From assembly GCF_002608075.1 (NCBI RefSeq), contig NZ_LAHA01000016.1:54404-118403 (forward strand): DNA of 64,000 nucleotides, given 5' to 3'. Below are positions 21,301 through 36,300 of the stretch, in pieces; the stretch's first letter is position 1; each line of letters opens with the position of its first letter. The notes beneath the pieces were generated by a model. It was not told where the DNA came from. It saw nothing but the letters and a program-made list of their open reading frames with translations, and ran no database searches. The DNA is from Nostoc linckia z4. GTDB lineage: Bacteria > Cyanobacteriota > Cyanobacteriia > Cyanobacteriales > Nostocaceae. The position numbers were made by a program, and so were the translations under genes.

Positions 21301-24300
21301 ACCCTTCTACCATATTTTTGGCTCTATATAAAATCCTGTTACATAGATATACAAACTTGGATGACATCATCGTTGGGATGCCAAGCATGGGACGACCGCA
21401 AGAACGATTCCGTTCGGTGGTTGGTTATTTTATAAATATGGTGGCCATCCGCAGCAAAAACTTCAGTCAGCAGACATTCGCAACTTTTCTGGAAAATCTC
21501 AAGTACACCATGTCCGATGGTCTTGACCACGCCAGGGTTCCTTTTACAACTGTTGTCCGAGATATCGGCATTCTCCCCAATGCCATGGCCGCCCCCGTAT
21601 TTCAAGTGGCCTTTGAGTATCAAAACGGTCTTGCACCTAGCGATTTGCAACACTTATGCAGTTCCTATGGCGACCTTTTCGATTTAGAAATTAACTTCGA
21701 TATCCACCAGGAAGGTGAATACGAGCTGGTATTGGAGGTATTTGAAGCCGCAAATGGTTATCGAGTCGCTTTTAAATATAATCCGAGCTTATATGACGCC
21801 ACAACGATTCAACAGATGCTCGGTCATTATTTGCAGCTGACCCAAGCGGCAATTTCCAATCCGAATGCCTTGGTACACAAGTACGAAATGATGGACGACG
21901 CACAACGACGGTTGATTCAGTGGGATTTGAATGCAACTTCCGTAGAATATCCCAGCAATTGCATTCACCAACTGTTTCAAGCTCAAGTCAAGAGAACTCC
22001 CAATGCTGTGGCGGTGGTTTGTGGTGAGCGGACTCTATCTTATGAAGAATTGAATCGCAAAAGTACAGCTTTAGCTAAATACTTACAGCAACAAGGAGTC
22101 CAGCCAGAAACCTTGGTTGCGGTTTGCGTCGAGCGATCGCTTGATATGATGGTGGCCTTGCTGGGGATTATGAAGGCTGGCGGTGCTTATGTGCCTTTAG
22201 ACCCGCAATTTCCCCAGGAACGTTTGACTTATATGTTACGTGACTGCGGTGCGTCATTCCTCGTTACCCAGTCGTGGCTAAACAATCGAATCGGTTTCAT
22301 CGATGCACAGTACATCAACCTGGATAAGCAATGGAAAGAAATCGAACAGACTGCGGAATCGATGGAGCCTCTAAAATGTTTGGCAGGTCTGGGAAATCTC
22401 GCCTATGTAATTTATACATCGGGAAGCACTGGTAAACCAAAGGGAGTCGCCATCGAACATCGGGCGCTGACCAACTTTCTCTACGCGATGGCAGACCAAA
22501 TCGGCAAACAGTTCGTGGCTGATTTTCTGGCAGTTACAACCTACAGTTTTGACATCGCCGCGCTGGAACTGTTTTTCCCCCTCATTCAGGGTGGGCGTTG
22601 CCTGTTGTGCGATGGCCATCAACTCAAAGACGTTGAGGTGATTAAGGCACAAATCCGGCGATGGAAACCGACTATTATGCAAGCTACACCATCCTTTTGG
22701 ACTATGTTGCTCCAGTCAGGATGGAAAAATGACGAGAACTTAAAAATTCTCTGTGGTGGCGAGATGTTAAACGATTCCCTGCGATCGATGTTTGCCTCCA
22801 TCGGCTGCGAAGTATGGAATCTTTACGGCCCCACTGAAACCACAATCTGGTCGATGCTTGCGAAGATCCAACCAGGTGATTCAGTCACCATTGGCAAACC
22901 GCTTGCCAATACCCGTGTCTATATCCTGGATGCCCACGACCAACTGGCTTTGATGGGTGTCCCCGGCGAACTTTGCATCGCTGGCGCGGGTTTGGCGCGG
23001 GGGTATTGGAACCAGGCCGAACTTACCGCCCAAAAATTTATCGATCATCCCCTAGAGGCGAATCACGGCAGCAAGTTGTATCGCACGGGCGATTTGTGCC
23101 GTTGGCTACCCAACGGCAACCTCCAGCATTTGGGTCGGTTGGATCTTCAAGTGAAGATTCGTGGATTCCGCATCGAACTCGAAGAAGTCGAACGCGAACT
23201 GAGTCGCCATCCCGCAGTAGGGGAATGTGCTGTTATCGCAAAGGAACGCCAGGGAGTCCAGAGTCTCATCGGCTATTACGTTCCCAGGCAAAGCGACGAA
23301 AACAACTTGCCACAAAACTTCGATTTCATCACCCATCTCAAGCAGTGTCTCCCCGATTACGCGATTCCCACAGCATTCATCTCACTGGATCGCATACCTC
23401 TAACTGCCAACGGCAAGGTCGATCGAAAATCCCTCGCCAACCGAGAGGTGGCGATCCAACGGCAGACAGAGAAAGTAACTGCCAAGACTGAAACTGAGGC
23501 GATTCTGGCAGATATTTGGAAGAATGTGCTAAATGTCAGCGATATTAGCATTAACGACGGATTCTTTGCTGCTGGCGGCGATTCGGTTTTGTCTGTGATT
23601 CTGGCGGATCGGATAGCGCGAAGATTTAATCGAGAGTTTTCGGTGACATCCTTGTTCAAGTATTCAACAATTCGAGATATTGCCGCTTATTTAGGAGACA
23701 AACAGGCTGAAAATCTGGGAGAAACTCCGTTACAAAATACCATGTCTGCGTTTGATGAAGACGGGCAAGACCGAGTAGCCCTAGCCTTGGGCAACGCCAA
23801 AAACGAAGCACTGCAAGATAGTCTGGCCATCATTGGCATCTCTTGTCACTTTCCCGACGCCCCAAATCATTATCAGTTCTGGCAAAACATCTGTGCCGGC
23901 AAGGAAAGCGGGAAATTCTTCTCTGAGGAAGAACTACGCCAAGCTGGTGTTTCAGAAGACTCGATCCGCAATCCCTATTTTGTGCGAGTCCAGCGAACAA
24001 TTGAAGGTAAAGGCAATTTCGATCCCGAATTCTTCAACATCTCGCCACGCAACGCCCTATTCATGGATCCACAATTCCGTTTGCTGCTGATGCACGCTTG
24101 GCGGGCGGTGGAAGATGCGGGATATGTGTCAAGCGACATCCCTCGTACTGGCGTGTTTATCTCCGCCAGCAACAGTGGTTACAACACCTTGGTTGACAAA
24201 GCTGGAATTATCGAAGCCACGGACGAATACACCGCCTGGATGTTGAGTCAGAGTGGCACGATTCCCACCACGATTTCTTATCAGTTAGGCTTGATTGGGC

Positions 24301-27300
24301 CGAGCGTATTTGTGCATACGAACTGTTCTTCATCGTTGGCAGCCCTTAGTGCCGCTTATCAAAGCCTCAGCCTGGGTCAGTGCGATTACGCGTTAGTGGG
24401 CGCATCAACGTTGTTGCCTAAGTCCGAGATGGGATATCTGCATCGTCCGGGTTTGAATTTATCCCGTGATGGTCACTGCCGAACCTTCGATGCGGCGGCT
24501 GATGGATTGGTTCCAGGTGAAGGGGTAGCGGTGTTATTAGTGAAAAAAGCTCCTTTAGCCATTGCCGACGGCGATCGCATTTATGCCCTGATCCGAGGTA
24601 TCGGTATCAATAACGATGGCAGAGACAAAGCTGGTTTCTTCGCCCCCAGTGTACGCGGTCAGTCCCAGGCGATTAGTATGGCACTGACTTCTACAGGTAT
24701 TGGGGCAGAGACCATTGGCTATGTCGAAGCCCACGGCACTGGCACCAAGCTAGGCGATCCCGTGGAGATTCAGGCGCTGTGCGACAGCTATCAACAACAT
24801 ACCAACCAAAAACAGTATTGCGCCATTGGTTCGGTAAAGCCGAATATTGGGCACTTGGATACAGGGGCAGGGCTGGCAGGATGTATTAAAGTGGCGATGA
24901 GCTTATACCATAAAAAGATTCCGCCGTCAATCAATTTTAGCCAACCAAATCCCGCCATAGATTTTGAGCGATCGCCCTTTTTTGTCGTGGATCGTCTGCG
25001 TGAATGGGAGGCAGCACCCTGGCCCCGTCGCGCGGCTTTGAGCGCCTTCGGCATTGGTGGAACCAATACCCACGCGATTCTGGAAGAATATTTGCCAAGT
25101 CCCAAGTTATTGCCAGAGAAACTCAATACTCCGGTTCTGATTGTGCTGTCAGCCAGGAAAGACGATCGTCTTAAAGAATACGTCGAATCACTGGTTAATT
25201 ATTTAGAACAGGGCATTGGCAAACCCAACGATTCCAGCGAAACCGAGTGGTTAATAAATCTTGCCTACACCTTGCAATGCGGTCGCCAGCCGATGGAGAG
25301 CCGTGTCGCCTTCATTGTCAGTAGCGTTGAAGAATCGATCGCTAAACTTTGCAGATTTGCTAATCACTGGCAGACTTTTGAGGGTTGCTATTTCGGTTCG
25401 CCATCTAGGGAGAATCAGATTCTCAAACTGTTTGCAGATGACGAGGACATGCAAGGATTATTGGCGCAGTGGCTAGTAAAACGGAATTTAGCCAAGTTAG
25501 CGCAGGTATGGATTCAGGGGGTGCAGGTGGATTGGAGTCGATTATACAGCGATCGCTTGCCGTCGAGAATTAGCGCCCCCACATACCCTTTTGCACCAGA
25601 ATACTATTGGCCGTCCCCTAATTTTTCCTCGGTCAGCTTTTCGACACTTACACCAAGCCAGGCGATCGATGCGTTGCAGCACAAAAATGTTTCGGTATCG
25701 GCGCAACATTACAGCTACGAGTTCACCGGGGATGAATTTTTTCTAGCAGATCACCAAATCCGGCACAATGGTTCTGGGAGAAAAGTATTGCCTGCTGTGG
25801 TGTATCTAGAAATAATTCACCGCGCTTTCTGGCAAAGTATCAGCCATTCGCTGCCAAAGCTAGAGTATCCAGTCAATGACAGTAAACCAGTAATTGTACT
25901 GAGCGATGTTGCTTGGGTGCAACCTTTCTTTGTTGACGAATCGCCAACAGCCCTAGAATTAAAATTCTTCGACGGGACGCTGAACCAAACGCGCTTCGAG
26001 ATGGGCAGCACCTTCAAAGGCAAAACTTTGCTTCATTGCCACGGTGACGTAGCAGTGCGTTTTCATACCGCTCCCACTCTCAACTTAGTGGAACTACAGC
26101 AACAAATACAAGACCGGCAACTTTCATCATTAGAATGTTATGAGATTTTTCGCACATTAGGCCTGGATTATGGGCCTGCCCACCACGCCATTGATACTTT
26201 GTTCCTGTCCGCAGGCAAAGCTTCAGAACCACAGGTATTAGCCAAGTTGGTGATTCCTGATGCCGTCGCTCAAGAGCAGTCTCGATATGTCTTGCACCCC
26301 AGTTTGTTGGATGCTGGGTTGCAGTCCTGCGTTGGCTTATTGCTACAGACCAATTCCCCAGAATCGCTGCGGTTGGCGTTGCCATCGTCCTTGGAACAGA
26401 TAGAAGTATACGATTCCTGTGCTGCCCTGATGTGGGCTTGGGTTCGTTTTGCGCCCCAAACCAAAAAACACAGCCCCATTCAACCCATAGACATCGATTT
26501 GTGTACTGATGACGGTAAGGTTGCAGTGCGGATGAAGGGCTTTGTCGCCCGCGAAATTCCCCAGCAGGACTTTGATGGAGCAGTCACTCAACTTCAACCA
26601 AAGCCTTTGAAAAGTCACGACATGCCGCCCGGATTGGGTTCAGTTACCTTGAAACCAGTTTGGCAACCTGTGGCGATCGCACCTCAAGAGGAGCAATCAA
26701 AAGACAGCCTCACAGTAGTTTTCGGTGCAAACCAAACCTGGAAAGACCAGATTGCCGAACTCCATCGCGCCGCCGTGCTGGTTGACTCGGCAAAACCGCA
26801 ATCCGTTGAAGAATTCTCCAAACAACTCGAATTGCTCGGATCGATACAGCGCTTACTTTGGCTGGCTCCAGCACCGATTAAATATGCCTTAGATGACGAT
26901 CGCCTAGTCGATGACCAGGAGTTTGGCGCTTTTGATTTGTTTCGCTTGCTGAAATCGCTTTTTGAGAGCGGTTACGGGAAAAAATCCTTAGCGTTAACTG
27001 TTGTGACGAGCCAGAGTGTCGCGGTTCGCCCATTTGAAACCGCAAATCCAACTACAGCAAGCATTCACGGTTTAGTTGCAACCCTCAAGAGTGAATATCC
27101 ACATTGGCGAGTTCGGTTACTGGATATTGACGGGGACGAGTTGCCATCTCTAGGTGAGTTATTTGCTGACAATGACACCGCAAATTTTCCGTTACTTGCG
27201 AGGCGAGACAAACAATGGTTTACCCGCAAGCTGATCCCGATCGCCTTTGAAAGCAACGATTTTCCTGCTTACAAGCAAAAGGGAGTATACGTGGCGATCG

Positions 27301-30300
27301 GTGGTGCTGGCGGTGTTGGCGAAGTCTGGAGCCGACACATCATTGAGAATTATCAAGCGCAAGTAATCTGGATCGGTCGGCGAGAACTCGACGACCGAAT
27401 CCGCGAAAAACAGGCTAAACTAGCTGCATTCGGTTCCAAACCACTGTATATTCAAGCGGACGCCAGAAACAAAGCCTCTTTAGCAAAAGCCCTCGACGAA
27501 ATTCGCCAAACCTACAGTTCTATAAATGGCGTGGTACACAGTGCGATCGAGCTTCAAGACCAAAGTCTGGCGCAGATGTCCATTGCCCGTTTTCAAACTG
27601 CACTGCTGGCCAAAGCTGAAACCAGCGTTCGCTTAGTTCAGGTTTTCCAGCACGAACCGTTGGACTTCGTTCTCTTCTTCTCTTCCCTAATCTCTTTCGG
27701 TGAGTCCCCAGGACAAGCCAACTATGCCGCCGGGTGTACCTTCCTGGATGCCTACGCCGAACAACTTGGCAAAGAATGGGCTGTGTCGGTGAAAGTCATG
27801 AATTGGGGATATTGGGGCAACACTGGTGTTGTAGCTGACGCTACCTATCGAGAACGAATGCGGCAAAACGGCATTGGCTCCATTGAATCACAGCAGGCAA
27901 TGGCGGCTCTAAATCGTCTGCTGCAAGGACAAATCGATCGATTGGCATTCATCAACCTGCTCAAACCTCAAGCCCTTGAGTTTGTCATTGAAGATGAAGT
28001 ACTTTCCGTAGTGGGTTCCGCCCGCAGTCAGGCTCATCCTGTGGTTGAGAACGTTACGCCGGAAATCCGGTATTCTCAACAATTGCAATTAATTCGCACC
28101 CATCGCACAGATGCCCGTGACGCACTGCTGCAAAACTTGTTGCTTGCCAATTTGAGCGAGATGGGAGTTCTCAATTCTTCTCAGGGGCGGCTTGCTGTGA
28201 GCTACTATCAAAAGTGGCTTGACGAAAGCATCCGTCTGCTTCAACAGCATGGCTTGTTAATTCCTCAGCAAAATGTCAGCAGCCTCGAAGAACTTTGGAC
28301 AACTTGGCAAAAAGCGCGGCTGGACTGGGAAGGAAGCGCCAGCATGACAGCAGAAATCGATCTTGTGGAGAGATGTTTGCGCTCATTGCCAGATATCCTG
28401 AGCGGCAGAAAACTTCCCCAAGACGTGATTTTTCCGGAATCTTCGCTACGCCTAGTCGAGCCGCTATACCGAGGCAATCCGATTGCAGATTTTTTCAACG
28501 AGGTGATTGCCGATGCAGTTGTCGATGCTATCAACAGTTTGGACAAAGGCAACGGGTCGATCCGCATCCTGGAAGTTGGTGCGGGAACAGGTGGAACCAC
28601 CGTTGGTTTACTGCAAAAACTTCAGCCTTATAGCGATCGCATCCTTGAATACTGCTATACCGATATTTCCCAGGCATTCCTCATCCATGCCCAGGAACAT
28701 TACGCCATCGATTACCCATTTCTTCAGGTCGATCGCTTTAATGTCGAGCAGCCTCTTGCCATTCAGTCAATTCAGCCTGGAAGTTATGACATTGTAGTAG
28801 CAACGAATGTCCTCCACGCAACTAAAAATATCCGTCAGACTGTACGTAACGTCAAGGCCGCCATGCGTGCAGGCGGACAAATCTTTATCAACGAGATCGC
28901 TGGAAATTCTCTATTTTCTCATTTGACTTTTGGCTTGCTGGAGGGTTGGTGGCGTTTTGAAGATGCTGAAATACGTATCCCAGGTGGCCCAGCCCTGAAT
29001 TCTCATACCTGGAAACAAATTTTGCAAGAAGAAGGTTTCGATACCGTCAAGTTTCCGGTGGAGTTTGCCCATAATTTAGGCCATCAGATTGTAGTTGCTA
29101 CCAGTAATGGTGTCATTCGTCAACCTTTGTTGAGCAAGACCCATATCGAGCCGGAGTCTCTCCCCCAGAGGCAGCCTGATGATTCATCAAATGTGCAAAT
29201 AAATAGTGTTGTGTCATTGCAGGAGCGGACTACAGAATTTGTTCGCCAGACCTTATCACAAGCAACACGGACTCCAGCAAACAAAATTCGTCTCGATACG
29301 CCCTTTGAGCAATACGGTGTGGATTCAATTGTACAGGTGGGGCTGATCCAAAAACTAGAACAAGTGACTGGATCTCTGCCCAATACCATCTTGTTTGAAT
29401 ACAGCACCACCCGCGAACTAGTTGACTATTTATTAGCCCATCGCCAGGAGTTTTTAACCGCCTCTTTCCCGACTCGAATTGACGAAACTCAGCCAGCAAG
29501 CAGCAAAGATGCGCCATCCCCTAGAGTCTCTCCCCAACCTGCCCAAAACCCCATCGCTTTGGATACCGCCAACGCCACGCCAAACCCAAGTAGGTTTGTG
29601 CAGGACGACATCGCCATCATTGGCATTGCTGGCCGTTATCCAGGTGCTAAAAATTTAAATGAACTATGGGAAGTTCTCAAAACAGGACGAAGTTGCATTG
29701 TCGAGGCGGACAGGTTTCGGCGGTGGAATTTATCAGAGGATCGGCATTTTGGGACTTTGGGGCGATCGCACTTTGGCGGCTTCCTCGACGATGTTTACTG
29801 TTTCGATCGTCAACTATTCGGTATTTCCGAACAAAGGGCGATGGCCATGCCCCCAGAGGTGCGTTTGTTCCTAGAAATTACCTGGGAAACCTTTGAAACT
29901 GCGGGCTATTCACGGGCAGCCCTAAAACAGTTCCAGCTGAGGGAGAAAAAAGGCATCGGCGTTTTTGTCGGCTCAATGTACAGTCAGTATGCCTGGACTA
30001 ATCCTTCTAGAAAGGAAGCCGTCCTCAGTTCCAACGGTACGGAATGGCAAATTGCCAATCAGGTGTCACATTTTTTTGATTTCACCGGGCCCAGCCTGGT
30101 GCTGAATACCGCTTGCTCCAGTTCCATGACCGCAATCCATTTAGCTTGTGAAAGCTTGCGACAGGGCAGTTGTTCCATGGCCTTGGCTGGCGGTGTCAAT
30201 TTGACTTTGGAACCTTCAAAATTTCTATCCCTGGAGCGATCCAACTTCCTTGGTTCTGGACAACACAGCAGAAGTCTTGGCGACGGCGATGGTATGATTC

Positions 30301-33300
30301 CCAGCGAAGGTGTAGGAGCGTTGCTGCTGAAACCGCTCAGTTTGGCAATTGCAGACAACGACCGCATCGCAGGCATCATCAAAAGCAGCTTTGTGAATCA
30401 CAGTGGCGGACGACAGGCATTTACAGCTCCCGACCCAGCCCAACAAACTCAACTGGTGCTGGATTCTATCGCCCGTAGTGGGTGCGACATTGAGACAATT
30501 ACCTATGTCGAATCGGCGGCGAATGGCTCTAGTCTCGGCGATCCAATTGAAATCATTGCGCTGAAGAATGCCTTTGCAAAGCTAACTAACAAGACAGGTT
30601 TCTGTGCCATCGGTTCGGTTAAATCTAACTTGGGCCACTTGGAAGCTGCATCGGGCATTTCGCAAATCGCCAAGGTACTATTGCAGTTCCAGCACAAAAC
30701 CCTCGTTCCCACCATCAACGCAACGCCTAGAAATCCTCGGATCAAACTCGAAAATTCACCGTTTTACCTACAGGAACAATTGTCACCTTGGGTTCCTCAG
30801 TCAAATTCCCACAATAGCGACCTACCGCGCCGTAGCTTGATTAATTCTTTTGGCGCAGGGGGTTCTTACGCCAACCTAATCGTGGAGGAATATCAAGAAA
30901 AATCGTCAAATACCACATCTAGACCCGATACGAGGGAAACTTTACTTGTATTTGCTGCCGCCACCTACAAAGGACTACAGAGTTACTTGACACGGCTTCA
31001 TGCTTATTTGCGAGAACATCCCGCGATTTCAGTAGCGGATCTCGCTGCGGCTCTACAGTTGCGAGATTGCAACCTGGAGTATCGTTTAGCCGCCATCGCA
31101 TCCTCAACAAACCAAGCCCTCAATGTAGTGGAGCAGTTAACACGTCACAATGTGGATGTTAGCAATTCGGGTATCTACACATCTTTTGGCGGCGCAGACT
31201 TGCCGATACCAAAAGATGCCCAATTGCAATCCGCTATTGACGATGGCGACCTTTTCAGGTTAGCGCGTTACTGGGCTGCTGGTGCAGACATTGATTTTGG
31301 TCGGCTGAATCCCGTCGATCGCAAATCCTGTGTGGTGTTACCTGCATATGCATTTGAGCATGACAAGGAGTTTTCCTACATCATCCATGATTCCCAGGAC
31401 GATACCCAAGCAACGGCTGAGTCATTGGTATCGCAGACATCAGGGGTAATGACAGCAACATATCTTTACGACGAACCATTTCTCCAAGACCACACATTAT
31501 TGGGCGATCGGGTTCTGTTAGGAGTTACTCATGCCAGTCTAGCGATAACAGACTTTTTCCAACGGTTTCCGCACCAACGTGCTATTTGTTTGAAACGCCT
31601 CACCTTTGTTCAGCCGATAATTGTTGACCGAGGGGAAGCAGTGACCGTTGAAATCCATACCTCAGAAATCCCAACAGGATTGAGTTTTGACGCTAGATAC
31701 CGCACCACCTCGAAACAATTGACGCAAACTGCGGCCACAGGACATTTGCAGCCGGATCTGTACAAAGAGGAATACTTGGACGTGGAACGTCTGCTGGAGT
31801 CTTGCACTCCAATTAGCAATGTGGAATCCATCTACCACACTGTTCCCGCCATTCGCTTGGGGTCTAGTTTCAGGACGATTGAAAAATTATTCCGCACCAG
31901 TGATGGTATAATTGCCAGAGTTTGTTTGACCGAACAGAGCCGTCAAGAGTCCCATACTTATGCTTTACATCCTCTGGCGATCGACAGCGCTTTCTTGGCC
32001 GCAGCACCCCTGCTTGCAGATGCCATTGGTAACGATTGTAACTACTTGCCGTTTGGTATTAAAGAAATCTATTGTGTCAAAGTTGATAACTGGCGATCGC
32101 TCGATCCTTGCTGGGTACATACTCGGTTAGTTAAGAATTCTGGCGAACTGATTCTGTTTGATGCAGATATTATTTCTGATAACTCATTAGTGGTTGCCCG
32201 CTTGCGGGGTTGTTCGTTAAAGCTTCTCCATGACCAAAAAGAGCCTCAACAAACTTCACCGGAATCACCAAAAGTTGATTCAATTGACCCATCGATTCTT
32301 GAGACAAATCTGGCTGCCGATGTGCTGCGTTATCTCATCGACAAAATCAACATCACGGCGCAGATATCAATCGACGAAACGCAAGTAAATACCAATTTAA
32401 TGCAGCTAGGTTTGGGATCGACCGAATTAGTGGCGATGGCAGCTAGTATCGAACAGGATACTGGACTAGAAATAAATGCCACATTGTTTTTTGAGTATCC
32501 CAGCCTGATGGAAGTGACGAATTTTTTCGTAGACTCCCATTCTGCTGCCTTTGTACAACTACTTGGTAAAAGGAGAACGCAGCACGTCACCACTCCAGAA
32601 AAGTCAGATAGATCGAGCCACGAAAAGCTGTCAGCAAACCTGCACGGCGATATTGCAGTCATTGGTATGCACAGCACCTATGCCGAATGCGAGGATCTCG
32701 ATCGATTTTGGCAACTGATCCGTGACGGCAGAGATGTAATCCGGGAAGTGCCTCGCCATCGCTGGGATTATCGTCCCTGGTTTGACCCTAATCCTGGTTC
32801 TGAAGACAAAACCTACTGCAAATGGGGCAGCTTCATCAAAGATGCAGACAAATTCGATGCCGCCTTTTTCAATATTTCCCCGCGAGAAGCAATATGGATG
32901 GATCCGCAGAACCGCTTGCTAATGCAAAGTATGTATGCAGCAGCAGAAGACGCCGGGGTGGTTAATCAATTGCGCGGCAGTAACACGGGTGTCTTTGCCG
33001 GCATCTGTTTTGATGATTACGCAGAGAAAATTGTCGAGTTGGGTTTGCCCCTTGATATTTACACCGGGACGGGACGAAGCGGCATCACCGCCAACCGGAT
33101 TTCCTTCTGGTTCGATTTTAAGGGGCCGAGTATGGTGATTAATACAGCCTGCTCTTCGTCTTTGGTGGCGCTGCATTACGCCTGTCAAGCGCTGCGAAAC
33201 AAAGAATGTGAAATGGCGTTTGTAGGTGGTGCTAACCTGCTACTCTCCTCGCTACACTACCGCTATTTTTCCAAACTGGGAGCCTTATCTCCAACTGGGC

Positions 33301-36300
33301 ATTGTCATACATTTGATGCTGCCGCCGACGGTTATGTGCCAGCCGAATGCATCGCTAGTATACTGCTCAAACCCCTGGAACAGGCAGAAAAAGATGGCGA
33401 TCGCATCCACGCAGTCATCAAGGGATCTGCCTTTGCACACGGAGGCTACACGCCTTCTCTGTCTGCGCCCAGCGTGGCGGGTGAGGAAAATGTAATTGTT
33501 AAAGCCTGGGAAGATGCCGGCATCGATCCCGAAACGCTAACTTATATAGAAGCTCACGGTACTGGAACCAAGCTCGGCGATCCCATCGAAACCAACAGTC
33601 TCAAGAACGCATTTGCTCGGTATACTAGTAAAACCGGATTTTGCGCCATCGGCTCGGTGAAAGCAAATATCGGTCACGCGGAGGGTGCTGCTGGCATCAC
33701 CGGGCTAATTAAGGTAATACTACAGATCAAACATCGTCAGATCCCCCCTCTCGCCAATCTCCAGCAGCTCAACCCTTACTTGAAGTTGGCAGGCTCACCG
33801 CTTTACATCAATCGCGAACTGACTGATTGGGAGAGCGTAGGCCTTAGACGGGCGGGTGTCAGTTCCTTTGGTTTTTCTGGTGCTTTTGCACACGCTGTTG
33901 TTGAGGAATACCGTAGTTGTACTGATAATACATGTGAATTTTCTGGCCCCTTCCCAATCGTCATTTCTGCCAAGAACAACGAGTGCCTCAAAAGTCAAGT
34001 CGCCAAATTGCTGGCATTCTTAGAAGAAAATTGGTCTAAAAATCTCCAAGACGAAGAAAACTTCCTGGCAAACCTGTCCTACACGCTGCAAGTTGGACGA
34101 GAAGCGATGCAAACACGTCTCGGCTTTGTGGTTGAGTCGATCGCTGAACTGAGAAATAAGCTGCAAATGGCTGGGAAGGATTCGGATACCAAATCGGGAT
34201 TGTTCTACGGAGACAGCAAATCTGGCAAGGAATATCTGGCTAGTCTTTTGGCAAACAAAGATGTGTCTGAAGCGATGGCAGGTTGGATAAGTAACTGTGA
34301 ATATGCCGCTTTAGTTGATGGTTGGACTAAAGGCATGACCGTTGATTGGAGCAAACTTTACACCAAGGGATTTCCCCAGCGAATAAGTCTGCCTACTTAT
34401 GCTTTTGCCCGCGAAAGTTATTGGATTTGCTCGCTTGATGGCGATGAGGAGGAGCTGAAGCCAGCGCAGTCAGATTTAGGAAAGCTGTACGCCTTGGTGC
34501 AGTGCTGGGATGCAATACCTTTACTGAAAGCGAACCAGCCTTTTAGCGATCGCACACAGCAAACGCTGATTATTGGTGTAGATACAGAACTCAAAGACGA
34601 TCTAAGAACTTGCTTCAATCACGCATCTTATTTTGGCAACATGGCAAAAGAGCGGATTGAATCTCTCAAAAACAGGTTGACAGATTCGCCTTGGCAGCAC
34701 ATTATCATTGTCGTTCCCGAAGATAATTGCTCGTTGCTAGATGATGGTGCAGTGTTGTCTGCACAAGAGAACGGCATACTTGCAGTCTTTCGCATCGTCA
34801 AATCCCTGCTTTGGGCTGGCTACGCTACCAAAAATCTGGCTCTGACTTTGATGACAACGCAGATTGCCGCTATTAATCAAGATGAGTCGTCAAACCCGGT
34901 GCATTCCGCCGTGCATGGTTTTGCAGGTGTCCTTGCCAAAGAATTCCCTTCTTGGAACGTCCGCGTTTTGGATCTGCAAAAAGGGCGATCGCTTGCATCT
35001 GTGGATCTAGAACATTTTCCCGACGATAGCGCAGGCAAGATTTTTGCTTGGCGAGACGGGGAATGGTATCGACACACTCCGATCCCAATGCGGAACGTCC
35101 CCACCCCTCAAGTTGATGAGTTTCATTCCGCTTATAAACACCGTGGTGTCTACGTTATTATCGGCGGGGCGGGTGGCATAGGCAGTGCTTGGTCGCGCTT
35201 CGTTATGGAAAATTACGATGCCAAAGTCATTTGGATTGGTCGTCGGCAAATTGACGATGAAATTCGTCAAAAAATTGACACGTTAAAACAAATTGGTCAG
35301 ACCCCGGAATATTTACAGGCTGACGCATCCAATCGAGAATCACTCACTCAAGCGTACAAGTCCATCAAGTCTCGCTACTCCCAGATACATGGTGTCATTC
35401 ATTCGGCTGTTGGGCAATTCGACCAAAGCCTCAGTGAAATGGACGAGAACCGATTTTGCTCAATTTTGTCATCCAAGATCGATGTTAGTGTGAATATGGC
35501 AAGCGTGTTTAAACACGAGCCATTAGATTTCATGCTGTTTTTTTCCTCTATTGTTTCTTTGACTAGGGGTGGGGGCATGAGTGGTTATGCCGCCGGCTGC
35601 GCGTTCAAGGACTGTTTCGCCATCGAGTTGAACCGTTGCCTGCCATTCCCTGTAAAGGTGATAAATTGGGGTTACTGGAACGTAGGCACTGGTAACACCA
35701 TCCCTGACGCCACAAAAATCCGCATGAAACAGTGCGGCATTGAGCCGATCGCATCGCAACAGGGTTTAGAAGCGCTAGAAGCCTTTCTGGTGAACCCTCT
35801 GCATCAAATTGCTCTTTTGAAAACTACTCGTTTAGACAGACTTGATTTGGTCAAGGACGACGAGTGGCTTGATATTTATCCCTCAGTCAATGCGTCTTTT
35901 ATTGAATCGGCACTCAAGCAAATTCCCCGGCATTCCGATGGCGTTGCAGCCATAGCAAAGCAATATCTAGAACCGATTGCAGCCATAGAAAGTTTGCTGG
36001 TGAAATTGCTGCATGGTACGCTAACAAGCCTTGACTTGCTGCATCCACATGCCACTCTGTCACCCGCTCTGCCAGAATTCTATCAACTTTGGTTGCAAGA
36101 AAGTCGTCGGCTGGCCATCGCCCTCATCCCCGATGGTGTCCAAGGGAATCTCGCTGATATCTGGGACGAATGGAATCGCCAGAAAATTGATTGGGACAGT
36201 ATGCCTCACATCCAGTCAATCGTCACACTGGTGGATGTTTGTATGCGCGAACTTCCAGCGATTCTCAAGGCACAAAAGCGAGCAACAGATATCATGTTTC

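Noticed and set aside
22973..23491. 172-codon open frame inside the glycine NRPS module
   Set aside because: It lies wholly within the A domain coding frame in another phase, is Arg/Ser-rich and is a shadow of the real gene.
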